NCBI GenBank assembly: GCA_965369635.1
Contig: CBDURC010000063.1
Location: forward strand, 1-13,942
Origin: UBA3071 sp965369635
GTDB lineage: Bacteria; Chloroflexota; Anaerolineae; UBA3071
Length of the DNA: 13,942 bases
Direction of reading: 5' to 3'
The notes beneath the pieces are model-generated. The model saw only the letters and a list, made by a program, of their open reading frames with translations, was not told where the DNA came from and did no database searches. Made by a program: the position numbers and the translations under genes. Below are positions 6,019 to 12,529 of the stretch, piece by piece. Position 1 is the stretch's first letter, and each line of letters starts with the position of its first letter.

Positions 6019-7431
6019 CTAGGCGCCGGGAAACCCACCGTACTCGTCAATCGGTTCCAGCGGGCGCTTGACCAGATCAGCGAATTTGGTCAGCTCTCTG
6101 TGGAAGTACAACTGTATCTTGTTCGTAGGGCCGTGGCGGTGCTTGGCGACGATCACCTCGGCCACGTTTCTGGGGTAGGGTTTGTCCTGTGTCTTGAACT
6201 TCTCGTACCATTCGTCTTCGCTATAGTAGGCGTCATCTCGGTAGACAAACATGACTATGTCAGCGTCCTGTTCCAGCGCGCCGCTCTCGCGCAGGTCTGA
6301 GAGCTGCGGGTGTTTGTCCTGGCGGTGTTCGACGGCGCGGGAAAGCTGCGATATGGCAATGAGAGGTACCTCCAGTTCCCGTGCCAGTTCCTTCAGCGAG
6401 CGGGAGATGGCGGAGATCTCCTGTACCCGGTTCTCGGCGCGGACGCTGCTGCGCATCAACTGCAAATAGTCAATGATGAGCAAGTCGAGAGCTTCCTCTT
6501 CATGCATGCGACGGGCCTTGGTGCGCATTTGCAGAGCTGTTATGGCTGGTGTGTCATCGATGAAGATGGGGGTTTCCGAGAGCACGCGACCAGCTTCCAG
6601 CAGTCTGGGCCACTCGTTCACATCGAAGTTGCCCATTCGCAAACGCTGAGAGTCGATCCCCGTCTCCGATGCCAGCAGTCGCTGGACCAACTGTTCTGTG
6701 GACATCTCCAGGCTGAAGATACCGACGTGCAGGTTGTACTTCTTCGCTGCGTGCAGCGCGATGTTCGTAGCCAGGCTGGACTTTCCCATGCCGGGGCGGC
6801 CAGCGATGATAATCAAGTCCGACTTCTGCAAGCCACCCAGAATCGTGTCCAGGTCGGTGAAGCCGGTGGGAATGCCCATCAGCTCACCCTGGTGCTGCTG
6901 CAGGTACTCGATGCGGTCAATGACCTCTTTCATCTTGCGCTTGATGGGAATGAGGTCACGCCGGTCGCGCTTCTTGGAGATGCTGAAGATCTCTTGCTCG
7001 GCCTTGTCCACAACGTCATCAGCGCTTTCGCCCCCTTCGTAGGCCAGCGCAGCGATGCGGCCTGCGGCGGTGATCAATCTTCGCAGGACCGCAGTGCGCT
7101 CCACAATATGGGCGTAGTGCTCCACGTAGATGGCGGTAGGCACAGCGTTGATGAGCGCGGTGATGTGCGCGGCGCCACCCACCTCGTTCAACTGCTCACG
7201 CCGTCTCAGCTCATCGCAGAGGGTGACGAAGTCAACCGGCTCGCGGCGTTCGTGCAGGTCCAGCGCGGCCTGATAGATCCAGCCATGCTTCTCGCGGTAG
7301 AAGTCTGCGGCTTTCAGTAGGCCAGCCACTTTGATGATGGCATCGGGATCGATGAGCAGTGATCCCAGCACAGCTTCTTCTGCTTCTAGATTGGAGGGAA
7401 TCATCTTGTCCGGTCGTTCGCTTGCGCTCAT
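6019..7431 (-). CDS. dnaB: Replicative DNA helicase DnaB
   Basis: A 470-residue protein of normal family length. The N-terminal domain (about 10-110) contains NLEAEEAVLGSLL. The linker region follows, then the RecA-type motor. Walker A is GRPGMGKSS (211-219), Walker B is LLIIDYLQLM (317-326), and DLRESGALEQDAD (379-391) is the conserved hexamer-interface/ATP motif. The C-terminus ends after KFADLVKR with a Gly-rich tail. No intein interrupts the usual insertion sites. Function: a hexameric 5'-3' helicase that unwinds DNA at the replication fork and recruits primase. Start: ATG 7431 directly follows the stop of the upstream gene with no gap, and AGAGG lies 8 nt upstream. M10 is a possible alternative start. 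The downstream neighbours, DnaD and the loader, are its expected partners. Confidence 0.97.
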   Translation of the reverse strand: MSASERPDKMIPSNLEAEEAVLGSLLIDPDAIIKVAGLLKAADFYREKHGWIYQAALDLHERREPVDFVTLCDELRRREQLNEVGGAAHITALINAVPTAIYVEHYAHIVERTAVLRRLITAAGRIAALAYEGGESADDVVDKAEQEIFSISKKRDRRDLIPIKRKMKEVIDRIEYLQQHQGELMGIPTGFTDLDTILGGLQKSDLIIIAGRPGMGKSSLATNIALHAAKKYNLHVGIFSLEMSTEQLVQRLLASETGIDSQRLRMGNFDVNEWPRLLEAGRVLSETPIFIDDTPAITALQMRTKARRMHEEEALDLLIIDYLQLMRSSVRAENRVQEISAISRSLKELARELEVPLIAISQLSRAVEHRQDKHPQLSDLRESGALEQDADIVMFVYRDDAYYSEDEWYEKFKTQDKPYPRNVAEVIVAKHRHGPTNKIQLYFHRELTKFADLVKRPLEPIDEYGGFPGA

Positions 7432-7953
7432 CTAGGCATCCTCTTCTGCCCTCTCACCGCAACCATCAAAGCTCAGTTCTTCGATGAATTCTCGGAAGAC
7501 CTCCAGGGTCTCTTCGTCGGGCTGTTCCTGCTCTTGCTCGCGCATGTCCCTCTCTTTGGTGAGGCCTGCGCGATCCATCACCGAACTGTCCACAAGAATG
7601 GGGGCCTTCACACGCACGGCCAGAGCGATGGAGTCGCTGGGGCGAGCGTCCAGTCTCAGCTCTTGTCCTCGCTGATCCAGCACCACACTGGCGAAGAAGG
7701 TGTCGTGTCGTAGGGTGTGAATGACCACGTGCGAGACCTTGCCGCCGAGGGCGAGAATGGCCTGTTTGAGCAGGTCATGGGACATGGGACGCGGGCTTTC
7801 CATCCCCCTCAATTCCATGGCGATGGCATCAGCCTCGAAGGGCCCAATCCAGATGGGCAGATACCGTTCCTCGCCTGCCTGCTTCAAAACCACCAGCCGC
7901 TGTGCCGACATCAGGCTCGCTCGCACGCTCTCAACCGAAACGGGAACCATCAT
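7432..7953 (-). CDS. Bifunctional nuclease family protein (DUF151/BFN domain)
   Basis: A 173-residue protein when started at ATG 7953. Seen: residues 1-130 match the BFN domain, with LPIWIGPFEADAIA, RPMSHDLL and LDARPSDSIALAVR. The C-terminus is an acidic Glu-rich helix. Known: BFN proteins form wedge-shaped oligomers, and some have been reported to have DNase and RNase activity; the true role in most bacteria is unclear. Start: two ATGs in a row (7953, 7950), with AAGGAG 10 nt before the first; longer readings add a poor Arg-rich stretch and overlap the promoter region. It is first in the replication unit, and its stop codon touches the dnaB start, so its dose is tied to DnaB. Why a BFN gene leads a helicase-loading operon is not evident. 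Confidence 0.9.
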   Translation of the reverse strand: MMVPVSVESVRASLMSAQRLVVLKQAGEERYLPIWIGPFEADAIAMELRGMESPRPMSHDLLKQAILALGGKVSHVVIHTLRHDTFFASVVLDQRGQELRLDARPSDSIALAVRVKAPILVDSSVMDRAGLTKERDMREQEQEQPDEETLEVFREFIEELSFDGCGERAEEDA

Positions 7954-8054
7954 AGTGGTGCGACTCCTTCTGCGCGTCCCGCTGTCCCAGCGGACGGTTC
8001 TGCGCGCCTGGGTTTCCGCACAGCAGGGACGCCGCATACTGATCGGATAATCCC

Positions 8055-8083
8055 ATTATACCACAAGAGGGCGGGGGGCACAA
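8055..8083 (-). promoter_or_regulatory. Sigma-70-like promoter of the BFN-dnaB-DnaD-loader unit
   Basis: On the minus strand TTGTGC (-35, 8078-8083), a 17-bp spacer and a perfect TATAAT -10 (8055-8060) occur. TGG before the -10 gives an extended -10. Transcription would begin near 8048, about 95 nt before ATG 7953. Confidence 0.68.
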
Positions 8084-8111
8084 AGCCTTGACCATCGAGT
8101 CCCCCGCCGAT

Positions 8112-8140
8112 TTGCCTGATTCCCTGCGCCTGTGTATAAT
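8112..8140 (+). promoter_or_regulatory. Sigma-70-like promoter of the exported glycoside hydrolase gene
   Basis: TTGCCT (-35, 8112-8117), a 17-bp spacer and a perfect TATAAT (8135-8140). The expected start is near 8147, about 58 nt before ATG 8205. It is divergent from the replication promoter; the two -35 boxes are 28 bp apart. Confidence 0.62.
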
Positions 8141-8193
8141 ACGCGCCAACCTCAGGGGAAGTCTCATGTCCCCATGTACACTCATCCAATGTG

Positions 8194-8199
8194 AGGAGG
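8194..8199 (+). promoter_or_regulatory. Shine-Dalgarno AGGAGG fixing the hydrolase start
   Basis: A full AGGAGG lies 5 nt before ATG 8205. It supports this start, which opens on a signal peptide, over an in-frame upstream reading from 8088 that would start ahead of the promoter. Confidence 0.75.
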
Positions 8200-8204
8200 C
8201 AGTG

Positions 8205-9761
8205 ATGACGAAAACCCGTTGGTTGGTAGTCCCTTTTGTATTTCTCGCTGTCCTGATCGCCTTGGCGAACATGCAGGGGGCGACCACCTTCGCCGACAGC
8301 CAGGCCAGGGTACCCAGGGCAGATCCGCCTACTGACTTATGCTGGCGCTTGGGCTTTGATGCCTTGTCCTACCTCGGTAGCATCTACCGCTATCCTGAAA
8401 TCCGGTCGCTGAAAGCTGGCTTGTACACGGACTGGATCGTGCGCTCGAACCCTGCCCGACCCAATGACATGGACTACGTGCAGACGATACGAGTGCACCA
8501 GGAACTGGCGTGTGGCACCAGGCATAACTCGGATCGAGAGGCGTGCCCCTATGCCGAACCCTACAACTACGTGGTCTACACGCCTGCCGGTTTCATCGTC
8601 CAGACTGCCGTGGCCAATCCTGGCTCACTGTGGATGATCGGCAATGAGATGGATCGTGTGGACTGGTCTGGTGGGGCCCATGGTGGCCAAGATGAGATGC
8701 TGCCGGAAGTGTATGCTGTGGCGTATCATGATCTCTATCATTTGATAAAGGACGCTGACCCTACTGCTCGGGTGGCCATTGGCGGCGTGATCCAGCCTAC
8801 GCCTCTGCGTCTGCAGTATCTCTCTAGGATGTGGGATGAATATCTGTGGCTCTACGGCGAACCGATGCCCGTGGATGTGTGGAATATCCACAACTTCATA
8901 ATCAGGGAGGTGTATCCTGGTTATGGAGACGACTGGGGTGCCGGCATCCCGCCAGGGCTGCCGCCCGACTCACCGGATGCCTTCGTGCCTGACGATGATT
9001 GCACTCACATAGACATGGATATCTTTGATCAGCAGATCCGGGCCATGCGCCAGTGGATGAAGGATCGAGGGCAGCAGGACAAGCCCCTGATCGTGTCCGA
9101 GTACGGTGTGTTGTACGTGCATCCGGTATGCGACGAACAGGAGATGGAGAGCAACGAGGCAGTCCAGGACTTCATGATCAGTACCTTTGATTACTTCTTC
9201 AACAGTAAGGACTGTGACATAGGCTATCCCGATGACGAATGTCGTCTGGTGCAGCGTTGGGTGTGGTACAGCCTTGATGACACGGACAAATTCAATCGGC
9301 ATGGTGCTCTCTTCAACCCCTACGGCAAGTTCATCACCAGCACAGGACAGGTGTACCGGCAGTATTGCCTTGACCATCTGGACGAATTGGCGTATCCTAC
9401 GCCCACTCCACTGGCTACGAACACGCCGACGCCGACGAACACGCCCACCGTCACACCGACGCCGACGAACACACCGACGCCGACGAGCACGCCGACGCCG
9501 ACGAACACGCCGATGCTAACCAACACGCCGACGCCGACCAATACGCCGACGGCCACGCCTACCAGCATGCCGACGGCCACGCCAACGGAGACACCAACCC
9601 CTGCACCGACGAACACGCCGACAGCGACGCCATCCACGTATCGGTCCTATCTACCACTGCTCTTGCGCGCGCCAAAAGCAGGCCCCTGGGCCGTGTCTGC
9701 CCTCAGCGGGGGGACTGAGAGAGTGCCACCAACTCTCGCTGCGAAACGACGTGTGGGCTAG
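8205..9761 (+). CDS. Exported glycoside-hydrolase-like protein with Pro-Thr tail and YLPLLLR motif
   Basis: A 518-residue protein. Layout: signal peptide (about 1-30); a probable (beta/alpha)8 hydrolase domain (about 43-388); a Thr/Pro linker (398-476); and a C-terminal YRSYLPLLLR (479-488). Seen: WMIGNEMD (143-150) provides a likely acid/base E148 and LIVSEYGVLY (295-304) a likely nucleophile E299, in the order and spacing of retaining clan-A enzymes. VDVWNIHNF (223-231) fits a barrel strand. Known: Chloroflexota exported proteins often end soon after a YLPL-type motif following a PT linker; its job is not established. Odd: here another 30 residues follow the motif. Inference: a surface or secreted enzyme acting on a polysaccharide. 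The CAZy family cannot be assigned by eye. It stands alone on the plus strand, with its own promoter and a hairpin at its stop. Confidence 0.82.
   Translation: MTKTRWLVVPFVFLAVLIALANMQGATTFADSQARVPRADPPTDLCWRLGFDALSYLGSIYRYPEIRSLKAGLYTDWIVRSNPARPNDMDYVQTIRVHQELACGTRHNSDREACPYAEPYNYVVYTPAGFIVQTAVANPGSLWMIGNEMDRVDWSGGAHGGQDEMLPEVYAVAYHDLYHLIKDADPTARVAIGGVIQPTPLRLQYLSRMWDEYLWLYGEPMPVDVWNIHNFIIREVYPGYGDDWGAGIPPGLPPDSPDAFVPDDDCTHIDMDIFDQQIRAMRQWMKDRGQQDKPLIVSEYGVLYVHPVCDEQEMESNEAVQDFMISTFDYFFNSKDCDIGYPDDECRLVQRWVWYSLDDTDKFNRHGALFNPYGKFITSTGQVYRQYCLDHLDELAYPTPTPLATNTPTPTNTPTVTPTPTNTPTPTSTPTPTNTPMLTNTPTPTNTPTATPTSMPTATPTETPTPAPTNTPTATPSTYRSYLPLLLRAPKAGPWAVSALSGGTERVPPTLAAKRRVG
9396..9632 (+). repeat. 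Thr-Pro linker coding repeat (NTPTPT units)
   Basis: Degenerate tandem units built from ACG CCG ACG and AAC ACG CCG codons, coding for repeated TNTPTPT. It joins the hydrolase domain to the C-terminal motif. Such DNA is prone to unit gain and loss. Confidence 0.85.
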
Positions 9762-9796
9762 GCTTCCCGGCTCTGCCAAAGCAACGGGGGGAAGCC
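9761..9796 (+). terminator. Hairpin at the hydrolase stop codon, possible terminator
   Basis: GGCTTCCC (9761-9768) pairs perfectly with GGGAAGCC (9789-9796) around a 20-nt loop, beginning on the last base of the TAG stop. No U-tract follows, so an intrinsic terminator is not proven; it may protect the 3' end or assist Rho-type release. Confidence 0.35.
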
Positions 9797-9869
9797 TGCC
9801 CCACTTCTGTGCCAGTGACCTGAAGTCGTCTGGTGGCATCCACAATAGCGCACGGTCTGCCGTACGGTT

Positions 9870-9898
9870 TTGACAAAATCCTGCACAGGGGCTATACT
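9870..9898 (+). promoter_or_regulatory. Near-consensus sigma-70 promoter facing the polysaccharide operon
   Basis: A perfect TTGACA -35 (9870-9875), a 17-bp spacer and a TATACT -10 (9893-9898, one mismatch from TATAAT). The predicted start is near 9905. The first clear gene downstream begins at 10645, leaving about 740 nt of leader. Confidence 0.72.
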
Positions 9899-10316
9899 GT
9901 TTCAGGTGGCGTTGATGTATGGAGTGAAGCAGTCCCTGCTTCTCTGCGCGCGAACAACGCATGAAATGTGGTCATCAAGTATCCCCAGTGGTCTAAGCGT
10001 TCGTGCCCCGATCACCACGTCCGTTGGCCAATCGGATGGGCGCTTGTGGGAAGAGCAGCATCTTCTTCAGAGGCGGTTTCGAAGATTGCGGGTGGTGCAG
10101 CAGGAGCATGAACGCTTCTCGTTATGTTGCGCTGGGTGATCTTGCCGTGGTTTCGTTGGCCCAAGGCTTCTAGTCAGGCTGACATCAGATGTAGGGAGTG
10201 CGTGTCAGAGGCAAGCCTGTAGGCATTGGCAGTCGGGCATGGGCCGAAAACGGACTATCTGTTGCAGCCTACGCTCCGGGCGGTTCTGCATAGGACGACA
10301 GGCTCTTCAACGTGAC

Positions 10317-10549
10317 TTTGTCTTGGATCCGGACAAAACCACCTTACTGTGCTACCAAGGGGTGCCCTTGCCGTGCCTTGGGCAGTCCAATCCTGTCCCG
10401 CCTGGTCAGGAATGCCCCCTTGGAACGAGTAGGAGAGCCCTGTTGTGCGTGATGCTGGGGTCCTGGCGTCGAATGAGCCGGGAGGGCGGAGCGCGGCTAG
10501 CAGACGTGCAGGGGAGGAGTAGTCTCGGCAGGTGGGTCAGAACCTGCTG
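10317..10549 (+). ncRNA. Candidate structured leader RNA or small RNA (hairpin cluster)
   Basis: By eye, four stems lie in line. TTTGTC pairs with GACAAA (10317-10337, 9-nt loop). CAAGGG pairs with CCCTTG (10356-10370, 3-nt loop). GGGCA/TGCCC encloses TCCTG/CAGGA (10380-10417). CGGCAGGT pairs with ACCTGCTG (10526-10549, 8-nt loop, one G-U). No known riboswitch or RNA family was recognised, and no folding calculation was possible, so chance pairing is a real alternative. Confidence 0.28.
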
Positions 10550-10644
10550 TGGCGATCGTAGTGAACGCAAACGGGCGTGGCCGGAGGGGGTGTGCAGTTG
10601 TCTCCAATGGCCTTCTTCCTGTATGCTAAAAGGATGGACGAATA

Positions 10645-11625
10645 GTGATGGACCAGTGGCCGGATAGCAGAGGGTTCTGGAAAGGTAAGCGGGTCGTCGT
10701 CACGGGCGGTGCTGGCTTCTTGGGCACCTTCGTGGTGGAGAAGCTTCGCCAACGCGGCGGGGCCGAGATCGTTGTGCCGCGCAGCGAGGAGTACGATCTG
10801 CGGCATCTGGATGCCATTCGCCGCATGCTCGCCGATGCTCGACCAGATATCGTGATTCACCTGGCTGCTCGAGTGGGCGGCATCGGAGCGAATCTGATGC
10901 GCCCAGCCGAGTTCTTCTACGACAACCTGATGATGAGTGTGCCTCTCCTCCACGAGTCCTGGCAGTTCGGCGTGGAGAAGTTCGTTGCGCTGGGCACAGT
11001 GTGTGCCTATCCCAAGTTCACGCCGGTACCCTTCAAGGAAGATGACCTGTGGAAAGGGTACCCGGAAGAAACCAATGCGCCCTACGGTTTGGCCAAGAAG
11101 ATGCTGTTGGTGCAGAGTCAAGCCTATCGGCAGCAGTACGAGTTCAACTCGATTTTCCTGCTGCCAGTGAATATGTATGGCCCAGGCGACAACTTTGATC
11201 TAGAGAGCTCCCACGTGATTCCCGCTTTGATCCGCAAGTGCTTGGAAGCGAAGGAACGAGGAGATGATGAAGTCGTCGTCTGGGGCACGGGAAAGCCGAC
11301 ACGGGAGTTCCTGTACGTTGAAGACGCAGCCGAAGGTATTCTGCTGGCTGCGGAGCGGTACAACGAGAGCGAGCCGGTGAACCTGGGCTCAGGGATGGAG
11401 GTCAGCATTGACGACCTGGTGCACCTGATCGTCCGGCTCACGGGGTTTCGGGGCAGCATCGTGTGGGATACGAGCAGGCCTGATGGTCAGCCCCGGCGCT
11501 GTCTGGATCCCAGCAGAGCAGAACGGTTCTTTGGGTTCATAGCGAGCACACAGTTTGAGGAAGGGCTGCGCCGAACGATTGAATGGTACAGACAGAATCG
11601 TGCCACGTGGGTGGGTGGGGAGTGA
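10645..11625 (+). CDS. fcl: GDP-L-fucose synthase family NAD(P)-dependent epimerase/reductase
   Basis: A 326-residue extended short-chain dehydrogenase. Seen: the nucleotide-binding TGGAGFLG (20-27); VGGIGAN (77-83), typical of GDP-fucose synthases; GTVCAYPKF (117-125), carrying the active-site Thr/Ser position T118; and the catalytic YGLAK (Y147, K151). NMYGPGDNFD (176-185) and REFLYVEDAA (220-229) are substrate-side motifs. Known: the family epimerises and reduces GDP-4-keto-6-deoxymannose to GDP-L-fucose. Inference: it supplies a deoxy sugar for the exported polysaccharide. A related sugar specificity is possible, because GDP-mannose dehydratase is not in view and the last gene belongs to CDP-sugar synthesis. 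Start: GTG 10645, or ATG 10648 one codon later; AAGGA lies 10 or 13 nt upstream. First gene of the operon; the permease starts 5 bp after it. Confidence 0.83.
   Translation: MMDQWPDSRGFWKGKRVVVTGGAGFLGTFVVEKLRQRGGAEIVVPRSEEYDLRHLDAIRRMLADARPDIVIHLAARVGGIGANLMRPAEFFYDNLMMSVPLLHESWQFGVEKFVALGTVCAYPKFTPVPFKEDDLWKGYPEETNAPYGLAKKMLLVQSQAYRQQYEFNSIFLLPVNMYGPGDNFDLESSHVIPALIRKCLEAKERGDDEVVVWGTGKPTREFLYVEDAAEGILLAAERYNESEPVNLGSGMEVSIDDLVHLIVRLTGFRGSIVWDTSRPDGQPRRCLDPSRAERFFGFIASTQFEEGLRRTIEWYRQNRATWVGGE
11617..11622 (+). promoter_or_regulatory. Shine-Dalgarno GGGGAG fixing the permease start
   Basis: GGGGAG sits 7 nt before GTG 11630, at the very end of the preceding gene. It supports GTG as the start; an upstream in-frame ATG at 11555 would overlap the preceding gene by about 70 bp and add a charged N-terminus. 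Confidence 0.6.
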
Positions 11626-11629
11626 GACG

Positions 11630-12526
11630 GTGACAGCAGCGCAGCAAGAAGCGCTTATGCAGCAGATGGCATCTGTGGTTGATGACATGTCCAGTGAAGC
11701 GCCTGTGATCATCATCCGCCCTTCGCGGGGTTGGGTATCATTGGATCTGCGCGAGGTGTGGGAGTACCGTGAGTTGCTCTACTTCCTGGTCTGGCGTAAC
11801 ATCAGGGTTCGGTATAAGCAGACTGTGCTGGGAGCTACTTGGGCGGTGCTGCAGCCCTTCCTCACAATGGTTGTGTTCAGCGTGTTCTTTGGCCGCTTGG
11901 CGAACATCGCATCTGATGGTTTCCCCTACCCGGTTTTCAGTTACGCTGCTCTGTTGCCCTGGCAGCTCTTCGCCCGTGCTGTCGCCGATTGTAGCAACAG
12001 CTTGGTGGCCAACCAGCGCCTGATTACCAAGGTGTACTTCCCGCGGCTGGTCATTCCCATATCGGCTGTGCTGGGCGGCTTGGTTGACTTCGGCATTGCT
12101 TTCCTTGTCCTGCTGGGTATGCTGTTTTACTATCGCGATCGTGTTGTGATCACTGCCGCTGTCTGGACCTTGCCGCTGTTCATCCTACTGACTATGGCGA
12201 CTGCACTGGCTGTGGGTTTGTGGCTATCGGCACTGAACGTGCAGTACCGGGACGTGCGCCACATGGTGCCGTTTATCATTCAGCTCTGGTTTTATGCCAC
12301 ACCCATTGTCTACTCAAGTAGCCTGGTGCCGGAGGGATTCCGTGCCCTGTATGGCTTGAACCCGATGGTTGGCGTGGTGGAAGGGTTCCGCTGGGCTCTG
12401 CTGGGCAGTCAAGCATGGGGAACCAGGACGCTGGTAATCGTTTCGACACTGGCAGTTGCTGTGCTTCTTCTCGGGGGCCTGCTGTACTTCCGGCGCACGG
12501 AGAGGATCTTTGCTGATGTGGTGTGA
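11630..12526 (+). CDS. wzm: ABC-2 type polysaccharide export permease (Wzm-like)
   Basis: A 298-residue integral membrane protein started at GTG 11630. A cytoplasmic N-terminus with WEYRELLYFLVWRNIRVRYK (the amphipathic entry typical of ABC-2 polysaccharide permeases) is followed by about six membrane helices. Seen: LGATWAVLQPF, the QRLITKVYFPRLVIP stretch that contacts the ATPase, ALNVQYRDVRH and FYATPIVYSSSLVP. It ends with YFRRTERIFADVV, a usual ending of the family. Function: forms the channel that moves lipid-linked polysaccharide across the inner membrane, powered by the ATPase encoded 3 bp downstream. The longer reading from 11555 is less likely (see the ribosome-site entry). Confidence 0.92.
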   Translation: MTAAQQEALMQQMASVVDDMSSEAPVIIIRPSRGWVSLDLREVWEYRELLYFLVWRNIRVRYKQTVLGATWAVLQPFLTMVVFSVFFGRLANIASDGFPYPVFSYAALLPWQLFARAVADCSNSLVANQRLITKVYFPRLVIPISAVLGGLVDFGIAFLVLLGMLFYYRDRVVITAAVWTLPLFILLTMATALAVGLWLSALNVQYRDVRHMVPFIIQLWFYATPIVYSSSLVPEGFRALYGLNPMVGVVEGFRWALLGSQAWGTRTLVIVSTLAVAVLLLGGLLYFRRTERIFADVV

Positions 12527-12529
12527 GCC

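Larger units (their letters stand above)
9762..10644 (+). other. 883-bp stretch without a convincing gene; promoter and long leader
   Basis: No open frame here has a recognisable domain, and the two plus-strand open frames (9870-10139 and 10239-10667) have protein-unlike composition without start signals. The stretch holds a hairpin at 9761-9796, a near-consensus promoter at 9870-9898, overlapping palindromes at 10173-10192, and hairpins between 10317 and 10549. It most likely serves as a long 5' leader, or hosts a separate small RNA, ahead of the polysaccharide operon. Confidence 0.55.

Noticed and set aside
6310..7320. Long plus-strand open frame opposite dnaB (336 residues)
   Set aside because: The minus strand codes for a complete, motif-perfect DnaB; the plus frame is its shadow.
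10068..10090. TTCGAA sequence resembling a tRNA T-loop
   Set aside because: The supporting stem needs two G-U pairs and no acceptor, D or anticodon arm is found around it.
9870..10139. Plus-strand open frame (89 residues) in the leader
   Set aside because: Begins at the -35 box of the predicted promoter, so it cannot be translated from that transcript; protein-unlike.
10598..10627. Second promoter TTGTCT-18-TATGCT just before the fucose-synthase gene
   Set aside because: Its start point would fall near 10633 and remove most of the ribosome-binding site; the boxes are also weaker than those at 9870-9898.
10239..10667. Plus-strand open frame (142 residues) in the leader
   Set aside because: Cys/Arg/Trp-rich composition without domain features, no Shine-Dalgarno, and it overlaps the start of the fucose-synthase gene.
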